Origin: Deltaproteobacteria bacterium
GTDB taxonomy: Bacteria; UBA10199; SBBF01
DNA length: 20,039 nucleotides
Direction of reading: 5' to 3'
Assembly (NCBI GenBank): GCA_016207765.1
Contig: JACQOY010000047.1
Location: 1 to 20,039 of the forward strand
Below are positions 6,593 through 15,469 of this stretch, piece by piece. The notes below the pieces were generated by a model, which saw nothing but the letters and a program-made list of their open reading frames with translations, was not told where the DNA came from and ran no database searches. Numbering within the stretch: position 1 is the first letter of the stretch; each line of letters starts with the position of its first letter. The position numbers were made by a program, and so were the translations under genes.

Positions 6593-7345
6593 TCAGTAGC
6601 GTCTTATCTTACGACATTCCCGATACATCTTCAAAACCCACGGAAAAAATGGATCTCTCTCATGTTCCCGGCGAAATGCGGCCAACGGTTCGGGAAATAC
6701 ATTCGGCCACCGAAAATCATGCTCCTTTGGCTGGACCAGAGGCGCGATCAGGGCGGCGGCGGCTATGTCGGCACGGCTAAAATCCTTTCCCACCAGAAAT
6801 TTCTGTTTTGAGAGAATTTTATTGAGTGTTTCAATTCCGTCCGTTAGGCGTTGCTCCGACCTTTTCGCCGATTCCGGATTGATATTCATACTCTTGCACA
6901 TCAACTTGCGAACAACGGGAAACATGACAGCATAGAGGGCCGGGCCGTATTTCGGACCGTCCTGAAGGAGAAGCGAGGTTACCAGAGGGCGATCCCAAAG
7001 GAGTGTGTTGTAAAAGTAACGTCGCAAATGGACGCCGATTTCGCGGTCGCAGTAGTCTTCGATCTCCAGCGCCTCTTTTTCCAGATCGGCTTCTTGCGGC
7101 ATCAGCGGTTTTTCCGGAACCATTTTGTCCAGATAACTGATAATGGCGCCCGATCCCTGAATCGCCTTTCCATCATCAAGCAGAATGGGAACCGACGTTT
7201 TTTCGGCCAACCGCCTGGTTGTCAAAAGATGCGGACCGGGGATGAGGTTAATCCGTTTGTAATCGATCCCCTTATAGTCCAGCGCCCACCGCGCCTTCTC
7301 GCAATAGTGCGAAATGGCGAATTGGTACAATTTGACTTTGGTCAT
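6593..7345 (-). CDS. glutathione S-transferase family protein
   Basis: The product is a 250-residue two-domain GST-like protein. The N-terminal thioredoxin-fold domain (about 1-78) contains ISHYCEKARWALDYKGIDY in place of the active-site helix, the cis-proline segment SVPILLDDGKAIQGSGAIISYLD and the conserved serine that binds the glutathione gamma-glutamyl group. The C-terminal half is helical and ends with the usual FLVGKDFSRADIAAAALIAPL motif. The substrate is unknown; detoxification or redox roles are typical of the family. A longer GTG start at 7375 is possible. The ATG at 7343-7345 was preferred because it overlaps the hflX stop as ATGA and places the protein start at the family N-terminus. 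It is the last gene of the minus-strand cluster. Confidence 0.87.
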   Translation of the reverse strand: MTKVKLYQFAISHYCEKARWALDYKGIDYKRINLIPGPHLLTTRRLAEKTSVPILLDDGKAIQGSGAIISYLDKMVPEKPLMPQEADLEKEALEIEDYCDREIGVHLRRYFYNTLLWDRPLVTSLLLQDGPKYGPALYAVMFPVVRKLMCKSMNINPESAKRSEQRLTDGIETLNKILSKQKFLVGKDFSRADIAAAALIAPLVQPKEHDFRWPNVFPEPLAAFRREHERDPFFPWVLKMYRECRKIRRY

Positions 7346-8589
7346 GTCGAGTAAGGGGCGAATTTTTTCTGCCACTTTTCCGGCAGGGCCACCTCCACGG
7401 AGACCCCCCGGGCCGAGTTTTGGGAATGAAGAACCCGCCCGTGCGTATAGAGACTGGCAAGCAACTGCCCGTACGGATGGGGCAAAAAAAGCTTCATGGG
7501 TGAAAGGGTTTCGGCCAAAACCATGTCGATCATCAGCGAAAGATCCGCCAATCCAAGACCGGCGGCCGCCGAGATGGGAATGGTATGCGCGCCGTTGCCG
7601 GTAAATCGAAAACCTTCGGCGTCCATTTTGTTCATCACCTTGATGCGTGGAATCAGGTCGAGATTCAACTCCTCGAACACTTTCTCCACCACATCGATCT
7701 GGGAGTGATAGTTCGGATGCGTGGCATCAACCACATGAAGGAGCATATCGGACTTGCGGGCCTCTTCGAAGGTCGATTTGAACGCCTCGATCAATTGATG
7801 CGGCAAATTGCGGATAAAACCGACGGTGTCGGTCAAAAGAACCTCACGCCCCGACGGGAGTTTGATTTTCTTGGTCTTGGGATCGAGCGTCGCAAAAAGT
7901 TTGTCTTCAACCGGTTGATCGCTGTTGGAGAGGGCATTGAAAAGGGTCGATTTTCCGGCGTTGGTGTAACCAACCAGAGTGATGGTGGGGATTGGAACCG
8001 ACTCCCGTTTCATCCGGTGGATTTCACGGGAACTCTCCACCCGCTCCAATTCCCTTTTGATTCGGCTGATCCGTTCACGGACCCGTCGACGATCGACTTC
8101 GAGCTGGGTTTCGCCGGGCCCGCGAAGACCGACTCCTCCTCCCCTCTGCCTTGAAAAATGGCTCCAAGCGCCGACCAGCCGCGGATACAAATACTGGTAC
8201 TGGGCCAGTTCCACCTGCAATTTTCCTTCTCGGGATTTGGCATGGAGGGCAAAGATATCAAGAATAAGACTGGTCCGGTCGACAACGCGGACGCTCCATG
8301 TCTCGTCTAAGTTTCGGTTCTGTGTGGGAGCCAATTCACCGTCAAAAACAACCATGTCGGCGCCGCTCCGCCGGATTTCTTCTTTTAATTGTTCGACCTT
8401 GCCTTTGCCGATAAACGTGGCAGGGGAAATTTCCCTCACTTCGACCATTGCCCGGCCTACCGTGAGCGGCCCCGCCGTATCAACGAGCGAGACCAGCTCA
8501 TCAAACGATTCGCGCGCCTCCCATTTATCGCGCAAATTGGAGGTAACTCCGATGAGAAATGCTTTTTCCTGTTTCCTGGAATCAAACAT
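7342..8589 (-). CDS. hflX: GTPase HflX
   Basis: HflX is a translational GTPase-like protein that binds the 50S subunit and splits stalled ribosomes, mainly under heat or other stress. The 415-residue product contains the HflX N-terminal domain (about 1-115), the glycine-rich linker RQRGGGVGLRGPGETQLEVDRR (about 148-169), a helical coil and then the G domain. Its motifs are G1 GYTNAGKST (207-215), G3 DTVGF (254-258), G4 NKMD (320-323) and a G5-like SAA. The ATG at 8587-8589 overlaps the dnaE stop codon as TAATG, so reinitiation after dnaE is likely. A TTG three codons upstream (8596-8598) has GGTGG 7 nt before it and is an alternative start. The stop overlaps the GST gene start. Confidence 0.97.
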   Translation of the reverse strand: MFDSRKQEKAFLIGVTSNLRDKWEARESFDELVSLVDTAGPLTVGRAMVEVREISPATFIGKGKVEQLKEEIRRSGADMVVFDGELAPTQNRNLDETWSVRVVDRTSLILDIFALHAKSREGKLQVELAQYQYLYPRLVGAWSHFSRQRGGGVGLRGPGETQLEVDRRRVRERISRIKRELERVESSREIHRMKRESVPIPTITLVGYTNAGKSTLFNALSNSDQPVEDKLFATLDPKTKKIKLPSGREVLLTDTVGFIRNLPHQLIEAFKSTFEEARKSDMLLHVVDATHPNYHSQIDVVEKVFEELNLDLIPRIKVMNKMDAEGFRFTGNGAHTIPISAAAGLGLADLSLMIDMVLAETLSPMKLFLPHPYGQLLASLYTHGRVLHSQNSARGVSVEVALPEKWQKKFAPYST

Positions 8590-11500
8590 TATCCCCAATA
8601 TTCAACCACCTTTCCCTCAAAGAGGCCGTTCACGCGGGCGGCAAAGACGTCCGAATCCTCTATCTTGACGCCGTGGGGCAGTTCCATCACCGTTTCGGTG
8701 GCAACGCCACTGGTGGTGGCAACGCCACTGGTGGTGGCAACGCCACTGGCAGTAGCAGAGCCAGTGGCAATATTTCCCGGCTGGATCAAGTGGACAAAGA
8801 CCTTTAGGGTCCCGGGGCGCTCGTTGAGAATAGTTTGAAAATCACGAATCCGGTCCTCGGTAAAAAGAGAGGAGGGTATTTTGAAATGGACGCTGTGGGT
8901 TGTCTGGCCGATATAGTTCGTCAGGAGCGTAACCTCCTTACCCAGTATTTTAGCACCTTCTTCGGTACGGTCAATAGTCCCCGTAACAATCAACGGCTTG
9001 TCCAACCCCAACAGATCAGCGCATTTCTGGTAGACATCCGAAAAAACAATCACTTCCACGGATCCTTTAAGGTCTTCAAGGGTTACAAAGGCCATGCGGG
9101 TCCCCTTTTTGGTGGTAATAACCCTTTGCTGACCAACCATCCCGGCCAGGGTAGCCGGGGTCTGGCTGGGGAGTTGCTGACAAAGACGCGTGTCGGTTGT
9201 GGCTACCCGGCGAATTTCCGCCTGATAGCTCTTCAAGGGGTGACCCGAAAAATAGAAACCCAAGGCCTCTTTTTCACAGACAAGCTTTTCATTTTCGGTC
9301 CAGGGGGCAACCGGTGGGAGGGTAAATTCCATTGATTGACCAGCAGATGATTGCATCAAGCCGAAAAGACTTGTCTGACCAAGCCGTATTTCCTCCTGTT
9401 TTTTGAGCGCCTGTTCCACCGCCGCATCGATCCCCTCAAAAAGGGCCCGCCGATTGGGGTTAAGCCGGTCAAACGCCCCGCACTTGATGAGCGATTCCAA
9501 TACGCGGCGGTTCACCTTTCGATGATCGATCTGTTCGCAAAAATGGACAAACGATTCAAACGGCCCGATTTTATTGCGGACCTCAATGATCGATTCAACC
9601 GCCCCCTGTCCCACGTTTTTCACCGCCGCCAGACCGTAGCGAATCTCTTTTTCTCCCACGACCGAAAAACCGGAGTACCCTTCATTGATATCGGGGGGGA
9701 GCACCTTGATGTCATGCTCTTTGCAATCCTCTATGTAATAGAGAATCCGGTCGGTGTCGCCCATTTCGATGGTCAGTATGGCGGCCATGTACTCGACGGT
9801 AAAATGGGTTTTGAGCCAGGCGGTTTGGTACGACACCAGCGCATAGGCGGCACTGTGGGATTTGTTGAAGCCGTATTCGGCAAATTTGGCCATGAGGTCG
9901 AAAATTCTCTCGGCCTTTGCGCGGGGGATTTTCTTTTCCAGGCACCCCTGCAAAAACCGGATTTTCTGCGCCGCCATCTCTTCCGGCTTTTTCTTCCCCA
10001 TGGCGCGGCGGAGGAGATCGGCTTCCCCCAGAGAATAACCGGCCAAAACCGAGGCAATCCGCATGACCTGCTCCTGATAGACGATGACGCCGTAGGTATC
10101 TTCGAGAATCGGTTTCAGCTCGGGAAGATCATAGGCGATGGGGGTTTTGCCATGCTTGCGGTTAATGAAATCGTCCACCATCCCCGATCCAAGCGGCCCC
10201 GGCCGGTAAAGAGCCACCAGGGCAATGATATCCTCGAAAGTTGACGGTTTCAGCCGCACCATCAAATCCTTCATCCCGGAACTTTCCAGCTGGAACATCC
10301 CCGCCGCATCGCCGCGGGCCATAAGGGCATAGACCTCCGGATCGTTGAGCGGGATATCGAGAATTTTCAGGCTGAGCGCACGGGTCCGTTTGATAATGAG
10401 AAGGGCGTTTTGGATGAGGGTGAGCGTTTTAAGACCGAGAAAGTCAAATTTGATCAGGCCGATTTTCTCCACCGCTTTCATGTCGTACCCGGTGACGATA
10501 TCGTCATTAGACCCCTTGTACAGCGGCAGGAAATCGGTCAGCGGTTTGTCGGAAATCACGACGCCGGCGGCGTGAGTGGAGGCATGACGGTTCAATCCCT
10601 CGAGCCGTTTGGCAATTTCCATCAGCCGTTTGATCTGCGGATCGGATTCGATCAGGCTTTCAAGCCGCGGTTCCTGTTTCAGCGCCTCATTGAGCGTGAT
10701 GTTCAAGGCGTTGGGAACCAGCTTGGCGATCTTGTCGGCCTGCTCGTAGGGAATATCCATCACCCGCGCCACGTCACGGATAACCGCCCGGGCCTTCATT
10801 TTACCGAAGGTAATGATCTGGGAGACATTACCATATTTTTTGGCGACGTACTGGAGTACTTCATCCCGACGATTCATGCAAAAATCAATGTCGACATCCG
10901 GCATGCTGATTCGCTCCGGATTAAGAAAACGCTCGAAGAGAAGATCGTAGGGGATCGGATCGAGATCGGTGATTTGAATGCAATAGGCCGTAAGCGATCC
11001 CGCCGCCGATCCCCGCCCCGGCCCGACCGGGATGCCGGTTTTTTTGGCGTAGCGGATGAAGTCCGAAACGATCAGAAAGTAACCGGCAAACCCGGTTTTT
11101 TTGATCATATCGAGCTCGTGGCGGAGACGCTCATCGTATTGTTTTCTTAATTCGGTTTCCGTAGGGGCGTCCGCCTGAGGCGGACGCCCGGGCGGGATAA
11201 ATCCCGCCCCTACAGGACAACCCCGATTTTTGAGAATTTCCGCCCACCTGTCCTCCAACCCCTCTTTGGCCTCTTGGACCAGATATTCATCCAGCGTCTT
11301 TCCCTTCGGTGGATCGAACTTGGGGAAATAGTAGTTCTTCAAATCGAACTCAAAATCGACCTGTTCGGCAATCTTGACCGTCTGGTCCAGCGCCTCGGGG
11401 CACCAGGCAAAGTCCCTCTTCATTTCGTCGCTATTCTTGAAATAGTAGCCGTCCGTTGAAAATTTCAGGCGGTCATTGACGCCGTGAAGGGTGGCCCCCG

Positions 11501-12176
11501 TTTGAATGCAGAGGAGTGCTTCAAAGGCCTCGGCATCTTCGCGGGTCAGATAATGGCAATTGTTGGTGGCAACCACCGGGAACCCCTCTTTTTTGGCAAT
11601 TTCGACCAATTCCATATTGGCCGCCCGCTGGCCTTCAACGCCGTTTTCCTGAATCTCAATATAAAACCGGTCCGGAAATATCCGGGCGAATTTTTGCGCC
11701 TGCTCATGGGCCAGATCGCGGCGCCCCTCGAAAAGAGCATGATTGATCGGGCTTCCCCATCCCCCGGAGAGACAAATGAGCCCTTCGTTATATTCTTGCA
11801 GAAGCGCCGTATCGACGCGGGGCTTGTAATAGAAACCTTCAAGACAACTGAGGGTCAGGAGTTTGCTTAAATTTCTGTAACCTTGCTTGTTTGTAATCAA
11901 CAACACCATCTGCCAGAGATGATCGATGCCGCGGCGGTGCTGTTTGAGGGTATGCTGGTCGTGTGACGGGAGAAAAACGGTGCAACCGATAATCGGCTTG
12001 ATTCCCGCTTTTTTGGCCTCGGTAAAGAAATCGACCGCCCCAAAAATGTTGGCGTAGTCGGTCATCGCCACAGCCGACATGCCGAATTCCTTGGCCTTGC
12101 CAACAAGATCCGGAATGCGGATGGCGCCGTTTAGGAGTGAAAATTCGGAGTGATTGTGAAGGTGGACGAAGGACAT
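8589..12176 (-). CDS. dnaE: DNA polymerase III subunit alpha
   Basis: DnaE is the catalytic subunit of the replicative polymerase. The 1195-residue product has the PHP domain (MSFVHLHNHSEFSLLNGA onward, about 1-280), the palm with PDVDIDF (D427 and D429 align with E. coli D401 and D403), the GPGRGSAAGSL motif, the fingers, a helix-hairpin-helix region (EYGFNKSHSAAYALVSYQTAWLKTHF), the clamp-binding motif QTSLF (934-938) and the OB-fold plus C-terminal domain. It is about 35 residues longer than the E. coli protein. Two insertions explain most of this: a palindromic element encoding residues 322-339 between the PHP and palm domains, and four 6-residue repeats at about 1136-1159. The reading frame is intact. 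AAGG a few nucleotides upstream serves as ribosome binding site. guaA ends 48 nt upstream. Confidence 0.98.
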   Translation of the reverse strand: MSFVHLHNHSEFSLLNGAIRIPDLVGKAKEFGMSAVAMTDYANIFGAVDFFTEAKKAGIKPIIGCTVFLPSHDQHTLKQHRRGIDHLWQMVLLITNKQGYRNLSKLLTLSCLEGFYYKPRVDTALLQEYNEGLICLSGGWGSPINHALFEGRRDLAHEQAQKFARIFPDRFYIEIQENGVEGQRAANMELVEIAKKEGFPVVATNNCHYLTREDAEAFEALLCIQTGATLHGVNDRLKFSTDGYYFKNSDEMKRDFAWCPEALDQTVKIAEQVDFEFDLKNYYFPKFDPPKGKTLDEYLVQEAKEGLEDRWAEILKNRGCPVGAGFIPPGRPPQADAPTETELRKQYDERLRHELDMIKKTGFAGYFLIVSDFIRYAKKTGIPVGPGRGSAAGSLTAYCIQITDLDPIPYDLLFERFLNPERISMPDVDIDFCMNRRDEVLQYVAKKYGNVSQIITFGKMKARAVIRDVARVMDIPYEQADKIAKLVPNALNITLNEALKQEPRLESLIESDPQIKRLMEIAKRLEGLNRHASTHAAGVVISDKPLTDFLPLYKGSNDDIVTGYDMKAVEKIGLIKFDFLGLKTLTLIQNALLIIKRTRALSLKILDIPLNDPEVYALMARGDAAGMFQLESSGMKDLMVRLKPSTFEDIIALVALYRPGPLGSGMVDDFINRKHGKTPIAYDLPELKPILEDTYGVIVYQEQVMRIASVLAGYSLGEADLLRRAMGKKKPEEMAAQKIRFLQGCLEKKIPRAKAERIFDLMAKFAEYGFNKSHSAAYALVSYQTAWLKTHFTVEYMAAILTIEMGDTDRILYYIEDCKEHDIKVLPPDINEGYSGFSVVGEKEIRYGLAAVKNVGQGAVESIIEVRNKIGPFESFVHFCEQIDHRKVNRRVLESLIKCGAFDRLNPNRRALFEGIDAAVEQALKKQEEIRLGQTSLFGLMQSSAGQSMEFTLPPVAPWTENEKLVCEKEALGFYFSGHPLKSYQAEIRRVATTDTRLCQQLPSQTPATLAGMVGQQRVITTKKGTRMAFVTLEDLKGSVEVIVFSDVYQKCADLLGLDKPLIVTGTIDRTEEGAKILGKEVTLLTNYIGQTTHSVHFKIPSSLFTEDRIRDFQTILNERPGTLKVFVHLIQPGNIATGSATASGVATTSGVATTSGVATETVMELPHGVKIEDSDVFAARVNGLFEGKVVEYWG
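8701..8772 (-). repeat. 18-bp tandem repeat inside dnaE
   Basis: Four units of 18 bp lie head to tail at 8701-8718, 8719-8736, 8737-8754 and 8755-8772. The first two are identical (GCAACGCCACTGGTGGTG). The third differs at 3 positions, and the fourth differs from the third at 4. On the coding strand each unit encodes a variant of TTSGVA (near residues 1136-1159 of DnaE). Because 18 is a multiple of three, unit gain or loss keeps the frame. The units can also form small GCCAC/GTGGC hairpins. Confidence 0.9.
11161..11213 (-). repeat. palindromic element inserted in frame in dnaE
   Basis: This 53-bp element is bounded by GTAGGGGC (11161-11168) and GCCCCTAC (11206-11213). It contains two hairpins: an 11-bp stem with a 3-nt loop at 11165-11189 and a 9-bp stem with a 2-nt loop at 11190-11209. 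On the coding strand it encodes VGAGFIPPGRPPQADAPT, residues 322-339 of DnaE. That segment lies between the PHP domain and the palm, just before ETELRKQYDERLRHEL, where other DnaE proteins have no such proline-rich stretch. The same end sequences occur in the intergenic elements at 13775-13890 and, in part, at 17296-17323. Confidence 0.88.
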
Positions 12177-12224
12177 TCGGCCTTTTCACAGTAGTAATGC
12201 CCAATCGGTTTGTCAAAGGGGGAT

Positions 12225-13757
12225 TTACTCCCACTCGATAGTCCCCGGTGGCTTGGAGGTGATGTCGTAGACCACGCGGTTGATCCCCTTTACTTCGTTG
12301 ATAATCCGGTTTGAAATGCGTCCAAGAAGTTCATGCGGCAGATCGGCCCAATCGGCGGTCATACCATCTTGGCTTTTGACCACGCGAAGGGCGCAGACGC
12401 TCTCGTAGGTCCGTTCGTCCCCCATTACGCCAACCGATTGAACCGGCAATAAAACAGCAAAGGCTTGCCAGAGGCGCTCGTAGAACCCGGACTTTTTGAT
12501 CTCCTCCATAACAATGGCGTCCGCTTCACGCAAAAGATCCAACCGACGTTTCGTCACGGCGCCAATGACTCGAATGGCCAAACCGGGACCGGGAAAGGGG
12601 TGACGATTGATGATTTCATCCGGCATCTCCAAATCGCGCCCAATAGCCCGGACTTCATCCTTGAACAGTTCGCGGAACGGCTCCAACAGCTTCAAACCCA
12701 TCTTCTTTGGAAGCCCGCCGACATTGTGATGGCTTTTGATCACCGCCGACGGCCCTTTGAACGAAACGCTCTCGATCACATCCGGATAAAGGGTCCCTTG
12801 CGCGAGAAAAGAAGCCCCCTTTATCTTTTTGGCCTCCCTTTCAAACACTTCAATAAACAGGCGCCCGATAATCTTTCGCTTCTTCTCCGGGTCGATCACC
12901 CCTTTCAATCCCTTCAAAAAAAGGGCCTCCACCTCCACATATTTGAGTTTGATGTGATAGTGCTTCGTGAACAGATTTCTGACCTTCTCGGCCTCGTTTT
13001 TTCGAAGCACTCCATTGTTGATGAAGATACAGGTCAACTGATCGCCAATAGCCTGATGAATCAGAACCGCCGCAACGGATGAATCAACCCCTCCTGAAAG
13101 ACCTAAAATAACCTTTTCTTTTAAAATATTACATCTTATTTCTTCAACTGATTGTTTAATGAAAGAATGCATGTTCCAATCGGGCTGAAGGGAGCAGATT
13201 TTAAACAGAAAATTCTTGAGTATTTGGGTTCCTGCCTCGGTATGGACCACCTCGGGATGGAACTGGAGGGCATAGATTTTCTTGTCCGGATTTGAAATGG
13301 CCCCAATAATCCGGTTCTCCGTCACCGCGGTCACCCGAAAACCATCGGGAATTTTTTCAATGGAATCGCCATGGCTCATCCAAACCACGCTCTCGGACGA
13401 AACCCCATCAAAAAGATCGTTTTGATCTTTTAGAATCAGTTTGGACCGGCCATATTCGCGTTTTTTGGCGGGGATAACCCCTCCCCCCATCCGATGGACA
13501 ATCAATTGAAGGCCGTAGCAAATGCCAAGGGTGGGAACATTGAGATCGAACAGACGGGGATCCCCTTTGGGCGAATTCTTCGCCAAGACACTGGCCGGAC
13601 CGCCGGAAAGAATCAGGGCATCGGGGTTAAAGCCGCTGATTTTGTCGAAAGGCAACGTACAGGGATGAATTTCGCAGTAAACCTTCTGCTCACGGATCCG
13701 TCTGGCAATTAATTGCGTGTATTGGGAACCAAAATCGAGGATGAGGACCCTATTCAT
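12225..13757 (-). CDS. guaA: GMP synthase (glutamine-hydrolysing)
   Basis: GuaA converts XMP to GMP with ATP and ammonia from glutamine, the last step of de novo GMP synthesis. The 510-residue protein is full length. The class I glutamine amidotransferase domain (1-190) has the catalytic cysteine C80 in LGICYGLQL, with H167 and E169 in QFHPEV. The ATP pyrophosphatase domain follows, with the P-loop SGGVDSS at 221-227 and the motif [18 protein letters not shown]. The C-terminal dimerisation domain ends in the family-typical [11 protein letters not shown]. No Shine-Dalgarno sequence is visible before the ATG, and the spacer to guaB is filled almost completely by a palindromic element. It follows guaB, the preceding pathway enzyme, on the same strand. 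Confidence 0.99.
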   Translation of the reverse strand: MNRVLILDFGSQYTQLIARRIREQKVYCEIHPCTLPFDKISGFNPDALILSGGPASVLAKNSPKGDPRLFDLNVPTLGICYGLQLIVHRMGGGVIPAKKREYGRSKLILKDQNDLFDGVSSESVVWMSHGDSIEKIPDGFRVTAVTENRIIGAISNPDKKIYALQFHPEVVHTEAGTQILKNFLFKICSLQPDWNMHSFIKQSVEEIRCNILKEKVILGLSGGVDSSVAAVLIHQAIGDQLTCIFINNGVLRKNEAEKVRNLFTKHYHIKLKYVEVEALFLKGLKGVIDPEKKRKIIGRLFIEVFEREAKKIKGASFLAQGTLYPDVIESVSFKGPSAVIKSHHNVGGLPKKMGLKLLEPFRELFKDEVRAIGRDLEMPDEIINRHPFPGPGLAIRVIGAVTKRRLDLLREADAIVMEEIKKSGFYERLWQAFAVLLPVQSVGVMGDERTYESVCALRVVKSQDGMTADWADLPHELLGRISNRIINEVKGINRVVYDITSKPPGTIEWE

Positions 13758-13774
13758 TGAAATTTTGTTTCATC

Positions 13775-13890
13775 GTAGGGGCAACCCCCCGTGGCCGTTA
13801 AACAGCCCCTCTTTACCGCATAAAGAGCGGCCACCCTTTATGTGGTGGGGTTGCCCTGCGCGGAGGGCGGACACAGGGGTCCGCCCCTAC
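13775..13890. repeat. 116-bp composite palindromic element between guaB and guaA
   Basis: The element is bounded by GTAGGGGC (13775-13782) and GCCCCTAC (13883-13890). Inside, GGGCAACCCC near the left end pairs with GGGGTTGCCC near 13846-13855, and GGGCGGAC pairs with GTCCGCCC at 13865-13886 around a 6-nt loop. It starts one base after the guaB stop codon and ends 17 bases before the guaA start codon, so it fills the spacer. In the mRNA it would fold into at least two strong hairpins. No T-run follows on the coding strand, so it is unlikely to be a simple terminator. Confidence 0.85.
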
Positions 13891-13891
13891 A

Positions 13892-15352
13892 TCATCCAAG
13901 ATTATAATTCGGCGCCTCTTTGGTGATGATCACATCGTGCACATGGGATTCTTTCAAACCGGCGGATGAAATCTGCACAAACCGGGATTTTTTGTGGATG
14001 TCGTCGATCGTCTTGCACCCCAGATATCCCATCCCCGATCGGACTCCTCCAACCATCTGATAGAGGCTCGATGCAAGCGGCCCTTTGTGCGGCACGCGCC
14101 CTTCGATTCCTTCCGGCACAAATTTCGTCTCCTCTTCCACATCGGCCTGAAAGTAACGTTCCTTCCCCCCCGCCTTCATGGCGCTCATGGAACCCATGCC
14201 GCGATAAACCTTGTAGCTCCTTCCTTGATAAAGGATGAGCTCTCCGGGCGCCTCATCGGTTCCGGCAAAAAGCGAACCAATCATCACCGTGCTTGCCCCC
14301 GCCGCCAGCGCCTTCAGGACATCGCCGGAAAATTTGATGCCGCCGTCGGAAATAATCGGCACATCGGCCTTGATCGCCGCCTCGGCGCAGTTTTGAATGG
14401 CCGTGATCTGCGGCACCCCAACCCCGGTAACAATGCGCGTCGTGCAGATGGAACCGGGCCCCACCCCCACCTTGATCGCATCGGCCCCGGCCTTGATCAG
14501 GTCGGAAGCCCCCTCGGCCGTGGCCACGTTTCCCCCAACCACCTGAAGGTCGGGAAAAAGTTTTTTGATCTCTCTGACCGTTTCCAAAACCATTTCGGAA
14601 TGACCGTGCGCCGTATCAACAATCACCAGATCAACCTCGGCCCGATAAAGCGCCTTGGCCCTCTCCAAACCATCCTTTCCGACTGAAACCGCCGCCCCCA
14701 CCCGAAGCCTCCCCAACTGGTCCTTGACCGCATGGGGATGTTGCATCGTTTTTTCGATGTCTTTCACCGTAATGAGCCCCTTCAAATGGTTCTGCTTGTC
14801 GACAACCAGAAGTTTTTCAATCCGGTGTTTCTGTAAAAGGTCTTTTGCCTCATCGAGAGTCACCTTTTCGGGAACGGTGACCAGATTTGTGCCGGTCATT
14901 ACATCAGATACTTTTTGCCGGAGATTTTTCTGGAAACGGAGGTCGCGGTTGGTGAGAATCCCGACCAGTTTTCCATTGCGGGTGACCGGCAATCCCGAAA
15001 TGCTGTTCTTTCGCATCACCTCGACCGCCTCGCCGACGGTGATATCGGGTTCAATGGTCAGGGGATTAACCACCATGCCGCTCTCCGACTTCTTCACCTT
15101 GTGGACTTCCAGAACCTGCGCCTCGACCGGCATGTTTTTGTGAATGATGCCGATGCCCCCGGCCTGAGCCATGGCAATGGCCGTTTTGGCCTCGGTAACG
15201 GTATCCATGGCGGCGGAAACAATGGGAATGGCCAGCTCGATTTTTCGGCTCAGCCTGGTTCTGGTATCGGCCTCTTTCGGCAGAATTTTACTCCGCGCAG
15301 GGAGAAGGAGAACGTCGTCGAAGGTAAGGGCTAGAGGGAACTCTTTTTTCAT
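13892..15352 (-). CDS. guaB: inosine-5'-monophosphate dehydrogenase
   Basis: GuaB oxidises IMP to XMP with NAD, the rate-limiting step toward GMP. With the ATG at 15350-15352 the product has 486 residues, the normal length. It starts [19 protein letters not shown], as in other bacterial enzymes. A pair of CBS domains is inserted at about 92-205. The catalytic loop [15 protein letters not shown] places the active-site cysteine at C303, and the flap [18 protein letters not shown] follows. The frame stays open upstream to a GTG at 15404-15406, but those 18 extra codons come from a palindromic repeat and have no counterpart in the family, so they are probably not translated. A -10-like TATACT lies at 15421-15426 on the coding strand with no good -35. 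Confidence 0.98.
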   Translation of the reverse strand: MKKEFPLALTFDDVLLLPARSKILPKEADTRTRLSRKIELAIPIVSAAMDTVTEAKTAIAMAQAGGIGIIHKNMPVEAQVLEVHKVKKSESGMVVNPLTIEPDITVGEAVEVMRKNSISGLPVTRNGKLVGILTNRDLRFQKNLRQKVSDVMTGTNLVTVPEKVTLDEAKDLLQKHRIEKLLVVDKQNHLKGLITVKDIEKTMQHPHAVKDQLGRLRVGAAVSVGKDGLERAKALYRAEVDLVIVDTAHGHSEMVLETVREIKKLFPDLQVVGGNVATAEGASDLIKAGADAIKVGVGPGSICTTRIVTGVGVPQITAIQNCAEAAIKADVPIISDGGIKFSGDVLKALAAGASTVMIGSLFAGTDEAPGELILYQGRSYKVYRGMGSMSAMKAGGKERYFQADVEEETKFVPEGIEGRVPHKGPLASSLYQMVGGVRSGMGYLGCKTIDDIHKKSRFVQISSAGLKESHVHDVIITKEAPNYNLG

Positions 15353-15361
15353 ACTTTTGTC

Positions 15362-15380
15362 TGTCCGCCTCAGGCGGACA
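15362..15380. repeat. small palindrome in the guaB leader
   Basis: TGTCCGCC and GGCGGACA, extended by one pair around TCA, form a perfect 8-bp stem with a 3-nt loop, 10 bases upstream of the guaB ATG. The core TCCGCCTCAGGCGGA is identical to the first hairpin of the element inside dnaE (read on the minus strand), so it belongs to the same repeat family. It occupies the place where a ribosome binding site would be expected. Confidence 0.75.
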
Positions 15381-15469
15381 CCGCACGGCGAAGGTAATTC
15401 AGACACGAAGGCCTTGCGGGAGTATACAGAAAAGTTCCTATGGGCATCTATATGAAAGCCGACAAGGTA

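Noticed and set aside
7979..8668. 229-codon plus-strand frame opposite hflX
   Set aside because: Antisense shadow of hflX, which has all GTPase motifs. The product is Ser/Arg-rich without a domain.
8701..8772. CRISPR-like array
   Set aside because: The 18-bp units are contiguous with no spacers and translate in frame in dnaE, so this is a tandem repeat.
9351..10244. 297-codon plus-strand frame opposite dnaE
   Set aside because: Antisense shadow of a conserved polymerase region. No domain or ribosome binding site supports it.
13775..13890. Purine or guanine riboswitch between guaB and guaA
   Set aside because: The sequence is explained by the repeat family ends and stems also found in dnaE, and no purine riboswitch core was recognised.
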